Source: Arachidicoccus soli
GTDB taxonomy: Bacteria; Bacteroidota; Bacteroidia; Chitinophagales; Chitinophagaceae
Direction of reading: 5' to 3'
NCBI RefSeq assembly: GCF_003600625.1
Contig: NZ_CP032489.1
Span: forward strand, 434,001-498,000
DNA: 64,000 nt
How positions within the stretch are numbered: position 1 is the stretch's first letter; every line of letters starts with the position of its first letter. Below are positions 18,013-28,160 of the stretch, one piece after another. The notes below the pieces were generated by a model. That model made no database searches, had not been told where the DNA came from, and saw nothing but the letters and a program-made list of their open reading frames with translations. The position numbers and the translations under genes were made by a program.

Positions 18013-18990
18013 ATGAAACATATATCTATTTTAGTGCCTGAATCTGCCATCTTGGGTAGTCTGGAGGGGACACGTCAGATGTTTACTCAGGTAAATCGGT
18101 TTATGAAAGACAAAGGCCTTGCACCTTTATTTCATGTACAACTGGTAGGGTTGTCTCATCAGGTGAAAGTAAATGATGGACTTTTTACAATCAATGTAAA
18201 TGTCTTGATAAATGAAGTAATGCAAACGGATTTGATTGTTATTCCTGCTATTGATGGTGATATGCAAGTTGCTTTGGAATTAAATAAGGATTTTATTCCT
18301 TGGATAATAGCGCAAAATAACAAGGGTGCGGAAGTGGCGAGCCTTTGTCTCGGGGCTTTCTTATTAGCTTCTACCGGATTATTGAAAGGGAAAAAATGTG
18401 CAACACATTGGATGGCTGAGAATGCTTTTCGTACGATGTTTCCTGATGTGCAATTGATAACCGAAAAGATTATAACTGATGAAAATGGCTTTTATTCAAG
18501 CGGTGGTGCATTTTCTTATTTAAATTTAATTTTATACTTAATTGAAAAATACGCAGGACGTGATATTGCGTTATTGTCAGCTAAAGTATTTGCAATTGAA
18601 ATAGATCGACATAATCAATTACCATTTACCATTTTTCAGGGACAAAAAGATCATGATGATATTTCTATAAAAACGGCGCAAGAGTTTATTGAGAAAAACT
18701 ATCAAGAGAAAATTACTGTTGAGCAACTCTCTTCTATGCTTGCGATAGGAAGGCGAAATTTCGAGCGTAGATTTAAGAAAGCTACTTCCAATACTGTTAT
18801 GGAATATGTACAACGTGTAAAGATTGAGATTGCTAAAAAGAGTTTGGAAAATTCCCTAAAAAATGTAACAGAAGTGATGTATGACGTGGGTTATATCGAT
18901 ACAAAAGCCTTTAGAAATACCTTTAAAAAAATTACCGGAATTTCTCCTATTGAATATAAAAATAAATACAAAGCGATAATTGCCAATTAA
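18013..18990 (+). CDS. GlxA-type transcriptional regulator (DJ-1/PfpI domain plus AraC HTH)
   Basis: In these 325 residues, about 1-190 form a DJ-1/PfpI-like sensor (ISILVPESAI, then EVASLCLGAFLLASTGLLKG with the nucleophile-elbow cysteine) and about 220-320 an AraC double helix-turn-helix (EQLSSMLAIGRRNFERRFKK, VTEVMYDVGYIDTKAFRNTF). It is transcribed away from the leftward DinB-to-DoxX operon and is a candidate regulator of it. The ligand is unknown. Confidence 0.88.
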   Translation: MKHISILVPESAILGSLEGTRQMFTQVNRFMKDKGLAPLFHVQLVGLSHQVKVNDGLFTINVNVLINEVMQTDLIVIPAIDGDMQVALELNKDFIPWIIAQNNKGAEVASLCLGAFLLASTGLLKGKKCATHWMAENAFRTMFPDVQLITEKIITDENGFYSSGGAFSYLNLILYLIEKYAGRDIALLSAKVFAIEIDRHNQLPFTIFQGQKDHDDISIKTAQEFIEKNYQEKITVEQLSSMLAIGRRNFERRFKKATSNTVMEYVQRVKIEIAKKSLENSLKNVTEVMYDVGYIDTKAFRNTFKKITGISPIEYKNKYKAIIAN

Positions 18991-19017
18991 ATGTATTTTT
19001 TATTTTCGAATTATTAA

Positions 19018-19025
19018 TATATTTG
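19018..19025 (+). promoter_or_regulatory. -7 element of the marR-exporter operon
   Basis: TATATTTG fits TAnnTTTG. It lies inside the upstream extension of the MarR open frame, which supports the later ATG at 19061 as the true start. Confidence 0.5.
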
Positions 19026-19060
19026 CAAATTACTTGACTAATCAAGAAAGTATCAAATAT

Positions 19061-19492
19061 ATGAAAACAATAGATCCAACTTTAAAATTCTTCCTAAACT
19101 TAACGATGGTGCAAGCGGTTATGAGCCGTCGTTTCGATGCGAAATTATGTTTACATAGTATAAGCCTCAACGATTTTATGATCCTATTACATTTAAACAA
19201 TGCGCCGGCTCAACGGTTGCGAAGAATTGATCTCGCTGAAAAGGTAGGCCTTACTGCTTCTGGGGTTACCAGATTATTGGCTCCTTTAGAAAAGATAGGT
19301 ATGATAAAAAGTGAAGCTGCTGAAAGAGATGCTCGTGTACGTTTTGTGAAGTTGGCAAAGGGTGGTGCGCGCATTTTAAAGGATGCGACTGCTACTGCTG
19401 AAGAAACCGCCAATTACATATTCCATGGGAATGCTAGAAAATTGGAAGACGCAACAAAATTACTAATCGAATTAGGAGGCTCGGTCAATTGA
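19061..19492 (+). CDS. MarR-family transcriptional regulator
   Basis: This winged-helix regulator of about 143 residues has the SLNDFMILLHLNNAPAQRLR segment, a recognition helix in TASGVTRLLAPLEKIGMIK, and the wing in ERDARVRFVKLAKGGARIL. The open frame continues 27 codons upstream, but the ATG at 19061 (MKTIDPTLKFF) fits the family and the promoter. It is followed closely by a GIY-YIG-like gene and two ABC exporter genes, so it probably represses this exporter operon in answer to a toxic ligand. Confidence 0.87.
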   Translation: MKTIDPTLKFFLNLTMVQAVMSRRFDAKLCLHSISLNDFMILLHLNNAPAQRLRRIDLAEKVGLTASGVTRLLAPLEKIGMIKSEAAERDARVRFVKLAKGGARILKDATATAEETANYIFHGNARKLEDATKLLIELGGSVN

Positions 19493-19499
19493 TTACTTT

Positions 19500-19844
19500 A
19501 TGGAAAATAAAAAAGAAATTAAGCAAGCTTATAAAGAACTGAAGTTACCGAAAGGTGTTTTTCAATTGAAAAATATGGTTAATAATAAACGCTTTATTGG
19601 AACCAGCACTTCTTTATACACAGTTTGGAATTCGCATCGGTTTCAATTGAATAACGGTACGCATCCTTTTAAAGAATTGCAAACGGATTGGAATAATTTG
19701 GGCGAGGGGAATTTTGTTTTTGAAATTGTAGAAATTTTAAAAGATGAAGAATTGCTCAACCATAAACAAGAATTGAAGGTTTTAGAAGAGATGGTTTTGG
19801 AGGAATTTCGTAAACAAAATATTCAATTTTATAATAAGAAATAG
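19500..19844 (+). CDS. GIY-YIG-fold protein with degenerate active site
   Basis: This 114-residue protein has the layout of single-domain GIY-YIG nucleases: GVFQLKN in place of GIY, FIGTS in place of YIG, then SHRFQLNNGTHPFKELQTDW and FVFEIVEIL. The usual Tyr positions are Phe, and the arginine of the central helix appears replaced (TVWNSH). It may have lost nuclease activity or changed role. It lies 8 bp after marR and shares its strand. Confidence 0.7.
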   Translation: MENKKEIKQAYKELKLPKGVFQLKNMVNNKRFIGTSTSLYTVWNSHRFQLNNGTHPFKELQTDWNNLGEGNFVFEIVEILKDEELLNHKQELKVLEEMVLEEFRKQNIQFYNKK

Positions 19845-19953
19845 TAGGTATTTCTTACCGATACATAGGGTGCGTTTACCTAAAAAAGCTGCATAAAGCA
19901 ATTAAGTAAACAGTAATTTTGCAATTGAATTTTATCTATCGCAATTAGTAAAG

Positions 19954-21720
19954 ATGAAGAGAAAAGAAGAAGGATTAAAGAATCAAGCAGGTATTAAAAA
20001 TATGCCAAAGCCTAATATTTTTAAGGTATTGAAACCTTACCAAGGGCTGCTTTTTGGATTATTATTTTTTGCATTATTGAGCAATGCATTAAACTTGGTT
20101 ATTCCAAAAATCATTCAAAATGGGATAGATAATTTCTCTAAAGGGCATTTCGATTTTAAGGAAGTTATTTTGTGGTTTTCTGCCGCCACGGCCTTTATTT
20201 TTATTTTTTCTTATGCGGAGACGGTAATTCAGACTTATGCTTCGGAAAAAGTAGCGCGCGATCTTCGTAAAAAACTATCTGATAAGATTTCGAGACAAAC
20301 TTATTCTTATATTGATGAGGCAAATCCGAATATATTGCTTACCAATTTGACTTCTGATATTGATGCCATTAAAACTTTTGTATCGCAAGCCATTGTTTCC
20401 ATTGTTTCATCGATTGTACTCATTATTGGGGCTTCTATTTTACTGATTAATATTAATTGGGAATTAGGGCTTTTGGTCATCTTGATTATCCCTATTATTA
20501 CGATTTCTTTTTTTGTGATTTTTAGGAAAGTGAAATCGCTTTTCAAAAGGTCGCAAGGGATATTGGATAGATTAAATAAAATTATCAATGAAGCCATTTT
20601 GGGTTCTGCGTTAATTCGTGTGCTGAATGCGCAGTTTTCGGAATATAATAAGTTTATAGATGCAAGTGGTGAAGCTAAAAATATTGGTCTTGCGATTTTA
20701 CGGTTATTTGCTACATTGGTGCCGATTATTGTATTCACTTCAAATATGGCTGTATTGCTTGTTCTGGCTATGGGCGGTCACTTTGTAATCGCTGGAACGA
20801 TGACACTAGGAGAGTTTGCTGCTTTTAACAGTTATATTTCTATTCTCATTTTCCCGATTTTAATTATTGGTTTTATGAGTAATATTATTGCACGCGCTTC
20901 TGCTTCTTACGGAAGAATTTATCAGATATTGGATGCGCCGGATACTTTTGAAGGAGGCGATTTCTCAAAGGAATTAGAAGGGCAGATTGAAGTAAAAGAT
21001 ATCACCCTAAATTTTGGTGAAAAAGCTGCATTGAAAAATGTTTCTTTTATTGTAAAAGCACATTCTCGCACGGCTATTATAGGTCCCACAGCTGCAGGTA
21101 AAACACAATTGTTATATGCACTCACTACGCTTATTAAACCACAGGAAGGAAAAATATTTTATGATGATGTTGCAATTGAAAAATACAATCAGGAAGTGTT
21201 GTTAAAGCAGATAGGACTGGTGTTTCAGGATGCCATTATATTTAATATGACGCTGCGTGAAAATATTGCTTTTAATGCCAATGTTACAGAAGAGGCATTC
21301 GAAAAGGCGATTGATACAGCTGAGTTAAAAGATTTTATTAGTAGCCTTCCAGATGGATTAGAGACAATCGTTTCTGAACGCGGCAATAGTCTTTCAGGTG
21401 GCCAAAAACAGCGGATTATGTTGGCGCGCGCTTTGGCTGGTAATCCTAAAATCTTATTACTTGATGAGTTTACTGCAAGAGTGGATAGAAATACGGAACA
21501 AAGAATTTGGAATAATGTAGCACTAAATTATCCTGGGATTACATTAGTTTCTATTACCCAGAACTTGGCGCCGGTGGAGGATTACGAGCAAATTATATTA
21601 TTAATGGAAGGCGAAATTGTGGCAACAGGGAAGCACGAAGATTTATTGAAAACTTGCCCAGAATATATTCAAATTTATCAATCTCAACAGAGTATGACAA
21701 CCTATGAGGTAGAAGCTTAA
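19954..21720 (+). CDS. ABC exporter half-transporter, subunit with degenerate H-loop
   Basis: This 588-residue type IV ABC exporter half has six membrane helices in the first ~310 residues and a nucleotide-binding domain with Walker A GPTAAGKT, signature LSGGQKQR and Walker B ILLLDE. The H-loop reads SITQNL where the usual motif is IAHRL, so the switch histidine is Gln. With the adjacent second half it should form a heterodimeric drug or lipid exporter in the inner membrane. It is probably under the upstream MarR protein. Confidence 0.92.
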   Translation: MKRKEEGLKNQAGIKNMPKPNIFKVLKPYQGLLFGLLFFALLSNALNLVIPKIIQNGIDNFSKGHFDFKEVILWFSAATAFIFIFSYAETVIQTYASEKVARDLRKKLSDKISRQTYSYIDEANPNILLTNLTSDIDAIKTFVSQAIVSIVSSIVLIIGASILLININWELGLLVILIIPIITISFFVIFRKVKSLFKRSQGILDRLNKIINEAILGSALIRVLNAQFSEYNKFIDASGEAKNIGLAILRLFATLVPIIVFTSNMAVLLVLAMGGHFVIAGTMTLGEFAAFNSYISILIFPILIIGFMSNIIARASASYGRIYQILDAPDTFEGGDFSKELEGQIEVKDITLNFGEKAALKNVSFIVKAHSRTAIIGPTAAGKTQLLYALTTLIKPQEGKIFYDDVAIEKYNQEVLLKQIGLVFQDAIIFNMTLRENIAFNANVTEEAFEKAIDTAELKDFISSLPDGLETIVSERGNSLSGGQKQRIMLARALAGNPKILLLDEFTARVDRNTEQRIWNNVALNYPGITLVSITQNLAPVEDYEQIILLMEGEIVATGKHEDLLKTCPEYIQIYQSQQSMTTYEVEA

Positions 21721-21764
21721 ACGCTTAATATTTCAATTTGACAACCTTTCAACAAAAGAAAATA

Positions 21765-23522
21765 ATGGATTATAATTTAAATAAAAAGCAAGAAACTTCT
21801 ACTCGTACTGCACTGAAAAAAATGCTTGTTTTTATGCGTGATGAGAAGCGTAGTTTGCTATTTGCATTTTTGGTGATGATTTTGAATGCAGGCATATCTA
21901 TGCTTACACCCTATATTATCGGCTATACAATTGATCATTATATTCAGACAAAGGAATATCGAGGTTTAATTGACTTTTCAGTGCTTTTATTTGTTTTATA
22001 TCTTATTTGGGCGGGTACACAATATGCACAGACACAGTTAATGGGAAGCATTGGTCAACGTATGTTGTATGCATTGCGTAATGAGGTCTTTAATAAATTG
22101 CAACAATTGCCGGTTGCTTTTTTTAATCAAAATAAATCGGGGGATTTAATATCAAGAATTAATAATGATACTGATAAGGTGAATCAATTCTTTTCACAGT
22201 CGTTAATGCGTTTTGTTAATAGTATTTTTTTGATGGTGGGAGCAGCTGCTTTTATGCTAAGTATACATGTAGAATTGGGGGCGGCTACTCTAGTTCCTGC
22301 TGTATTTATTTTACTTTTTGTATTAATTATTTCTCCTTGGGTAAAAAGAAAAAATGCTATTAGTTTAAAAAGCTCTGGAGGATTAAGCGCACAGATTCAA
22401 GAGAGTTTACAGAATTTTAAAACCATCATCACATTTAATCGCCGAGATTATTTTCGTAAGCGTTTTGACTTGGCTAATCAGGATAATTATAAAACCTCTA
22501 TTGTCGCAGGCTTATCCAATGGATTATTTACACCAGTCTTTACGTTATTTTCTGAGTTAGCACAATTAATAGTTTTAGTTTTGGGCATTTATTTGATCTC
22601 AAAAGGCCAATTTACGATTGGTCTTCTCATAAGTTTTATTGCTTATGCGGATAGTTTTTATAGACCTTTAAGACAGATTGCTGCCTTATGGGCAGGGTTT
22701 CAAACTGCGATGGCCGCTTGGGATAGAATTTCTGTAATCTTAGGCTTGGAGTCTACATTAATTGAAAAGCCGGTAAAGACTAATTTACATGCTATTCATA
22801 CCCCCTCAGTTATCGAATTTAAAAATGTTTCTTTTCAATATCCAGACGGGAAGAAAGTTTTGCATCACATTAATTTTAATATGCTTGCCGGAAAAACCTA
22901 TGCATTGGTAGGGCCAACCGGTGGAGGTAAAACGACTACTGCTTCTTTGATCGCACGCTTGTATGATCCCTCTGAAGGTGAAATATTGTTGAATGGTATT
23001 GATATTCGAACCTACAAATCAGAAGAGAGGACGAAACTGATTGGGTTTATATTACAAGAACCTTTTTTGTTTACAGGAACATTGCGTGAGAATATACTGT
23101 ATGGTAATGAATTATACAAAAATAGTAGTAATGAGGAGTTGATAAAAATTATTTATGAAGCCGGTTTGAGCGGACTATTGATGCGCTTTGAGAAAGGATT
23201 AGATACAGAATTAAAGGCCACAGTAGATTCAGTAAGCCTTGGCCAAAAGCAATTGATTGCCTTTATTCGTGCCGTTTTACGGCGTCCGAAGATTTTGATT
23301 CTGGATGAAGCCACTGCGAATATTGATACTGTTACGGAAAAATTGTTAGAAGAAATTTTAAACAAATTACCCAAAGAAACAACCAGGGTTATTATTGCTC
23401 ACAGGCTTAATACTATAGAGAACGCAGACGAAATTTTCTTTGTAAATGCAGGAGAAGTTACTGCTGCAGGTACCTTGGACAATGCTCTGGATATGCTTTT
23501 GGAGGGAAAGCGTGTAAGCTGA
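21765..23522 (+). CDS. ABC exporter half-transporter, second subunit
   Basis: This ABC exporter half of about 585 residues has six membrane helices, Walker A GPTGGGKT, Walker B ILILDE, and a normal H-loop IIAHRL. Its signature motif is VSLGQ where the standard is LSGGQ. It complements the first subunit: the degenerate site would combine the partner's SITQNL H-loop with this subunit's SLGQ signature. The frame opens at a TTG at 21738, but the ATG at 21765 (MDYNLNKKQ) is the better start. It ends in TGA. Confidence 0.9.
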   Translation: MDYNLNKKQETSTRTALKKMLVFMRDEKRSLLFAFLVMILNAGISMLTPYIIGYTIDHYIQTKEYRGLIDFSVLLFVLYLIWAGTQYAQTQLMGSIGQRMLYALRNEVFNKLQQLPVAFFNQNKSGDLISRINNDTDKVNQFFSQSLMRFVNSIFLMVGAAAFMLSIHVELGAATLVPAVFILLFVLIISPWVKRKNAISLKSSGGLSAQIQESLQNFKTIITFNRRDYFRKRFDLANQDNYKTSIVAGLSNGLFTPVFTLFSELAQLIVLVLGIYLISKGQFTIGLLISFIAYADSFYRPLRQIAALWAGFQTAMAAWDRISVILGLESTLIEKPVKTNLHAIHTPSVIEFKNVSFQYPDGKKVLHHINFNMLAGKTYALVGPTGGGKTTTASLIARLYDPSEGEILLNGIDIRTYKSEERTKLIGFILQEPFLFTGTLRENILYGNELYKNSSNEELIKIIYEAGLSGLLMRFEKGLDTELKATVDSVSLGQKQLIAFIRAVLRRPKILILDEATANIDTVTEKLLEEILNKLPKETTRVIIAHRLNTIENADEIFFVNAGEVTAAGTLDNALDMLLEGKRVS

Positions 23523-23539
23523 TTTTTTTGATATTAGTT

Positions 23540-23580
23540 CGCATCCCGTCATTTCTGCGCAGGTGGAAGTCCAATTTATA
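23540..23580. repeat. possible dispersed intergenic repeat element
   Basis: The spacer between the exporter and the Skp-like gene holds CCCGTCATTTCTGCGCAGGT followed by GGAAGTCC. It resembles the short palindromic CGTCATTCCTGCGAAGGCAGGAATCC-like element dispersed in many bacterial genomes. Only one copy was seen in this window, so this is tentative. No gene was found in the spacer (23523-23718). Confidence 0.3.
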
Positions 23581-23718
23581 TACTCTGAAACTTTGTGAAG
23601 AGGATGAACGACGATTTGGCATTCACATTCATAAAATTCTAATCACTTAGCTGGTTCAATTTTTGCCGTTCAATTTATTTTTAATTATATTTACTTTCAA
23701 CTTTTAAATATAAAGAAA

Positions 23719-24261
23719 ATGAAAAGATCTATTTATATTTTGCTGTTACTAGCAAGTTTTGGAATAGTGAATACGCAATTAAGCGCTCAAACAGCTACAA
23801 AAATTGGTTATTTTGATGTTGAGAGAATGGCGAGCTTCTTACCCGAAGCAAAAACTGTGCAGTCAAAAATGGATTCGTACCAAAGAGATTCCTTAAGTAA
23901 TCAAAAAAATCAATTGGATACTTTATTTAATAATTCGAGAGATAGTTATACTGCCGATTCATTAGCGAAAAAATCGAAATCTATACTTGATTATGATAGA
24001 AAAAAACTGCAAGAATTATATATACAAGAAATGGGGTGGCAACAGTATGCACAAGAGGCGGCTCAAAATAAATATTATGAATTGATGCAACCCTTGTTAA
24101 AAAAAACGCAGGCAGCCTTAGGAAAAGCTGCTACTGAAAATCACATAGCAATTGTTGTAAAATCTAATTCAATACAATGGATAGATGAAAAACAGATAAT
24201 GAATATGTTTATACCTGTCGCCAAAATATTAAATGTCACACTCCCTCAGGAGCAAAAATAA
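23719..24261 (+). CDS. Skp/OmpH-like periplasmic chaperone
   Basis: These 180 residues begin with a signal peptide (MKRSIYILLLLASFG, cleavage after LSA) followed by the OmpH/Skp pattern TKIGYFDVERMASFLPEAKT, a long charged coiled-coil (about 50-125) and a short C-terminal beta part (IAIVVKSNSIQWID). It probably chaperones outer-membrane proteins in the periplasm. It is monocistronic here; a second Skp-like gene lies at 38173-38781. Confidence 0.85.
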   Translation: MKRSIYILLLLASFGIVNTQLSAQTATKIGYFDVERMASFLPEAKTVQSKMDSYQRDSLSNQKNQLDTLFNNSRDSYTADSLAKKSKSILDYDRKKLQELYIQEMGWQQYAQEAAQNKYYELMQPLLKKTQAALGKAATENHIAIVVKSNSIQWIDEKQIMNMFIPVAKILNVTLPQEQK

Positions 24262-24416
24262 GCGTATGGAGCGCAAAAATAGGCGGAAGCTGCCAAAATC
24301 ACCATTCGGTCTCAAAAAACAGATGGATTATGAATGGTAAATGGTGAAATGAATTGTCGCTAGGCAGTAATTCATCTTGTTCTGTTGAGGTTAAACAAGC
24401 TTATTATTCAAAGTTC

Positions 24417-25358
24417 TTATACATTAATGGGCACAATATATTTTTTCCCGTTTGATTGTAATTTAGCAGGAATATTTTCCAAAATAGCTTGCTTAATAGC
24501 GTTCACTAATTTTCTTTTTACAAAATCTCTGTGTGTAACGATTCCTACTTCCCGAACAGGTGCTGGAGACTTAAAATGACGTAATCTTAGTTTGTCTTTA
24601 TCGTTCATATCGTTTGTAGATAATTCGGGTAGGATGGTGATACCGTCACTAGCATCGACCATTCTGCGTAGAGTTTCCAGGCTGCCGGCTTCGTATTCGA
24701 AATGTGAACCTCCATAACTATGCTTACGTAGTTCACATAAATTGATTATTTGAGAACGAAAGCAATGACCTTCTTCCAAGAGCAATAGTTTATTGGGATC
24801 GATATCTTTTGAAAGAATGAAGTGCTTCTTTAATAATTTGTTTTTGGAGGAAGTGTAAACCAACATTTCCTCATAAAAAAGTGCATCTTCCTTAATTCCT
24901 TTTTCGTTGAGCGGCGTTACCAAAATGCCCATGTCTATTTGACCTTCACGTAATTGTTTTATTAAGGATGAGGTAGTTAATTCTATTACATGCAATTTCA
25001 CCTGCGGATATTTTCTTATAAATGGAGGAATGAATAAGGGCAATAAATAAGGTGCCAGCGTTGGTATTACGCCAACTTTTAATTCTCCTTTCACCAAATC
25101 TTTTTTAGAGGAAATCATTTCCAGAAGAATATCTTTTTCAGCTAAAATTTTTCTTGCTTGATCTATTATTTCTTCGCCTGCAATGGTTGGAACTACGGGC
25201 TGTTTGCTACGATCAAATATTTTTATAGCTAACTCTTCTTCCAATTTTTGAATTTGCATGCTTAAAGTTGGTTGGGTAATGTGGCAACTCTCAGCAGCAT
25301 CTGCGAAATGCCTGTGTATATTTACTGCTAAAATATATTCAAGTTGAGTAAAAGTCAT
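24417..25358 (-). CDS. oxyR: hydrogen-peroxide-sensing LysR regulator
   Basis: This LysR-type regulator of about 313 residues has an N-terminal winged HTH (MTFTQLEYILAVNIHRHFADAAESCH, split here as MTFTQLEYILAV and HFADAAESCHITQPTLS). The effector domain carries GHCFRSQIINLC: two cysteines nine residues apart, the spacing of the Cys199/Cys208 redox pair of E. coli OxyR. The frame could open at a TTG at 25364; the ATG at 25358 is preferred. It is divergent from katG with a shared dyad in between, the classic autorepressor/activator layout. Confidence 0.93.
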   Translation of the reverse strand: MTFTQLEYILAVNIHRHFADAAESCHITQPTLSMQIQKLEEELAIKIFDRSKQPVVPTIAGEEIIDQARKILAEKDILLEMISSKKDLVKGELKVGVIPTLAPYLLPLFIPPFIRKYPQVKLHVIELTTSSLIKQLREGQIDMGILVTPLNEKGIKEDALFYEEMLVYTSSKNKLLKKHFILSKDIDPNKLLLLEEGHCFRSQIINLCELRKHSYGGSHFEYEAGSLETLRRMVDASDGITILPELSTNDMNDKDKLRLRHFKSPAPVREVGIVTHRDFVKRKLVNAIKQAILENIPAKLQSNGKKYIVPINV

Positions 25359-25366
25359 TATCAATA

Positions 25367-25415
25367 TTTTCTATGAAGGTATAAAAACAATTGATTAATT
25401 CTATAACATAGAAAA
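25367..25415. promoter_or_regulatory. predicted OxyR operator between oxyR and katG
   Basis: TTTTCTATG at 25367-25375 is repeated inverted as CATAGAAAA at 25407-25415, with centres 40 bp apart (about four helical turns). The right half is nested in CTATAACATAG. The spacing suits a LysR tetramer. The katG -7 element TACATTTG starts 3 bases further on at 25418-25425. Confidence 0.6.
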
Positions 25416-25417
25416 CT

Positions 25418-25425
25418 TACATTTG
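25418..25425 (+). promoter_or_regulatory. -7 element of katG
   Basis: TACATTTG fits TAnnTTTG and immediately follows the predicted OxyR half-site. The leader is about 50 nt. Confidence 0.55.
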
Positions 25426-25473
25426 TTGACGATGATTTTAATCTGTAAATTTAATTACCTAATCCTAAAATAA

Positions 25474-27666
<2,193 letters not shown>

Positions 27667-27684
27667 TTATTTTCAATATTCAGA

Positions 27685-27717
27685 AATGCTGCGTGTTTTA
27701 AAGCGCAGCATTTTTTA
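27685..27717 (+). terminator. intrinsic terminator after katG
   Basis: A perfect 9-bp stem (AATGCTGCG / CGCAGCATT) with a 10-base loop and a T run. Confidence 0.85.
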
Positions 27718-27772
27718 TAACGGTTGTTGTTTTGCATCAATAACAAAAATCACTTGGAGATAGCTCTACCGG

Positions 27773-28000
27773 TTAATTTTTAATATAACCCTTCTCTATT
27801 AGAATCTTTGTTGCTTGTTCTAAGTCCTCTTCCTTCACCAATAGCTTTGCATTAACAGCTAGATTCCCAAAAATCTGAGAAGTCAATTCATTTTGCAATA
27901 ATGTTTCTATCCCTTCAGATGCTAGATAATTCTTCACAAAATTTATTTCAAATGGGATGGAAGAATTAAATACTATTTTCCAGTTATTCATATCCTTCAT
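27773..28000 (-). CDS. DUF2007 family protein (putative signal transducing protein)
   Basis: This 75-residue cytosolic protein has the DUF2007 pattern: WKIVFNSSIPFEINFVKNYL, EGIETLLQNE, then KLLVKEEDLEQATKIL. The family resembles the P-II-like ferredoxin fold, with no proven role. Two ATGs (28000 and 27991) are possible. It lies alone between katG and mutS on the opposite strand. Confidence 0.8.
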   Translation of the reverse strand: MKDMNNWKIVFNSSIPFEINFVKNYLASEGIETLLQNELTSQIFGNLAVNAKLLVKEEDLEQATKILIEKGYIKN

Positions 28001-28147
28001 TTAAGATATATTAAAGTTCCAATAAAAATTTGAGAATTCAAAATGATAGCGCTTGCGCAGTCGACCAGATTTTTCGAGTATAAAAATCGGCTTATCCTTT
28101 TTTATACACAATTTCTCCATCCTAAATTAAAATCATTTTGTACAACT

Positions 28148-28155
28148 TATCTTTG
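28148..28155 (+). promoter_or_regulatory. -7 element of mutS (leaderless type)
   Basis: TATCTTTG fits TAnnTTTG and ends 5 bases before the mutS ATG. Confidence 0.55.
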
Positions 28156-28160
28156 TTGCT

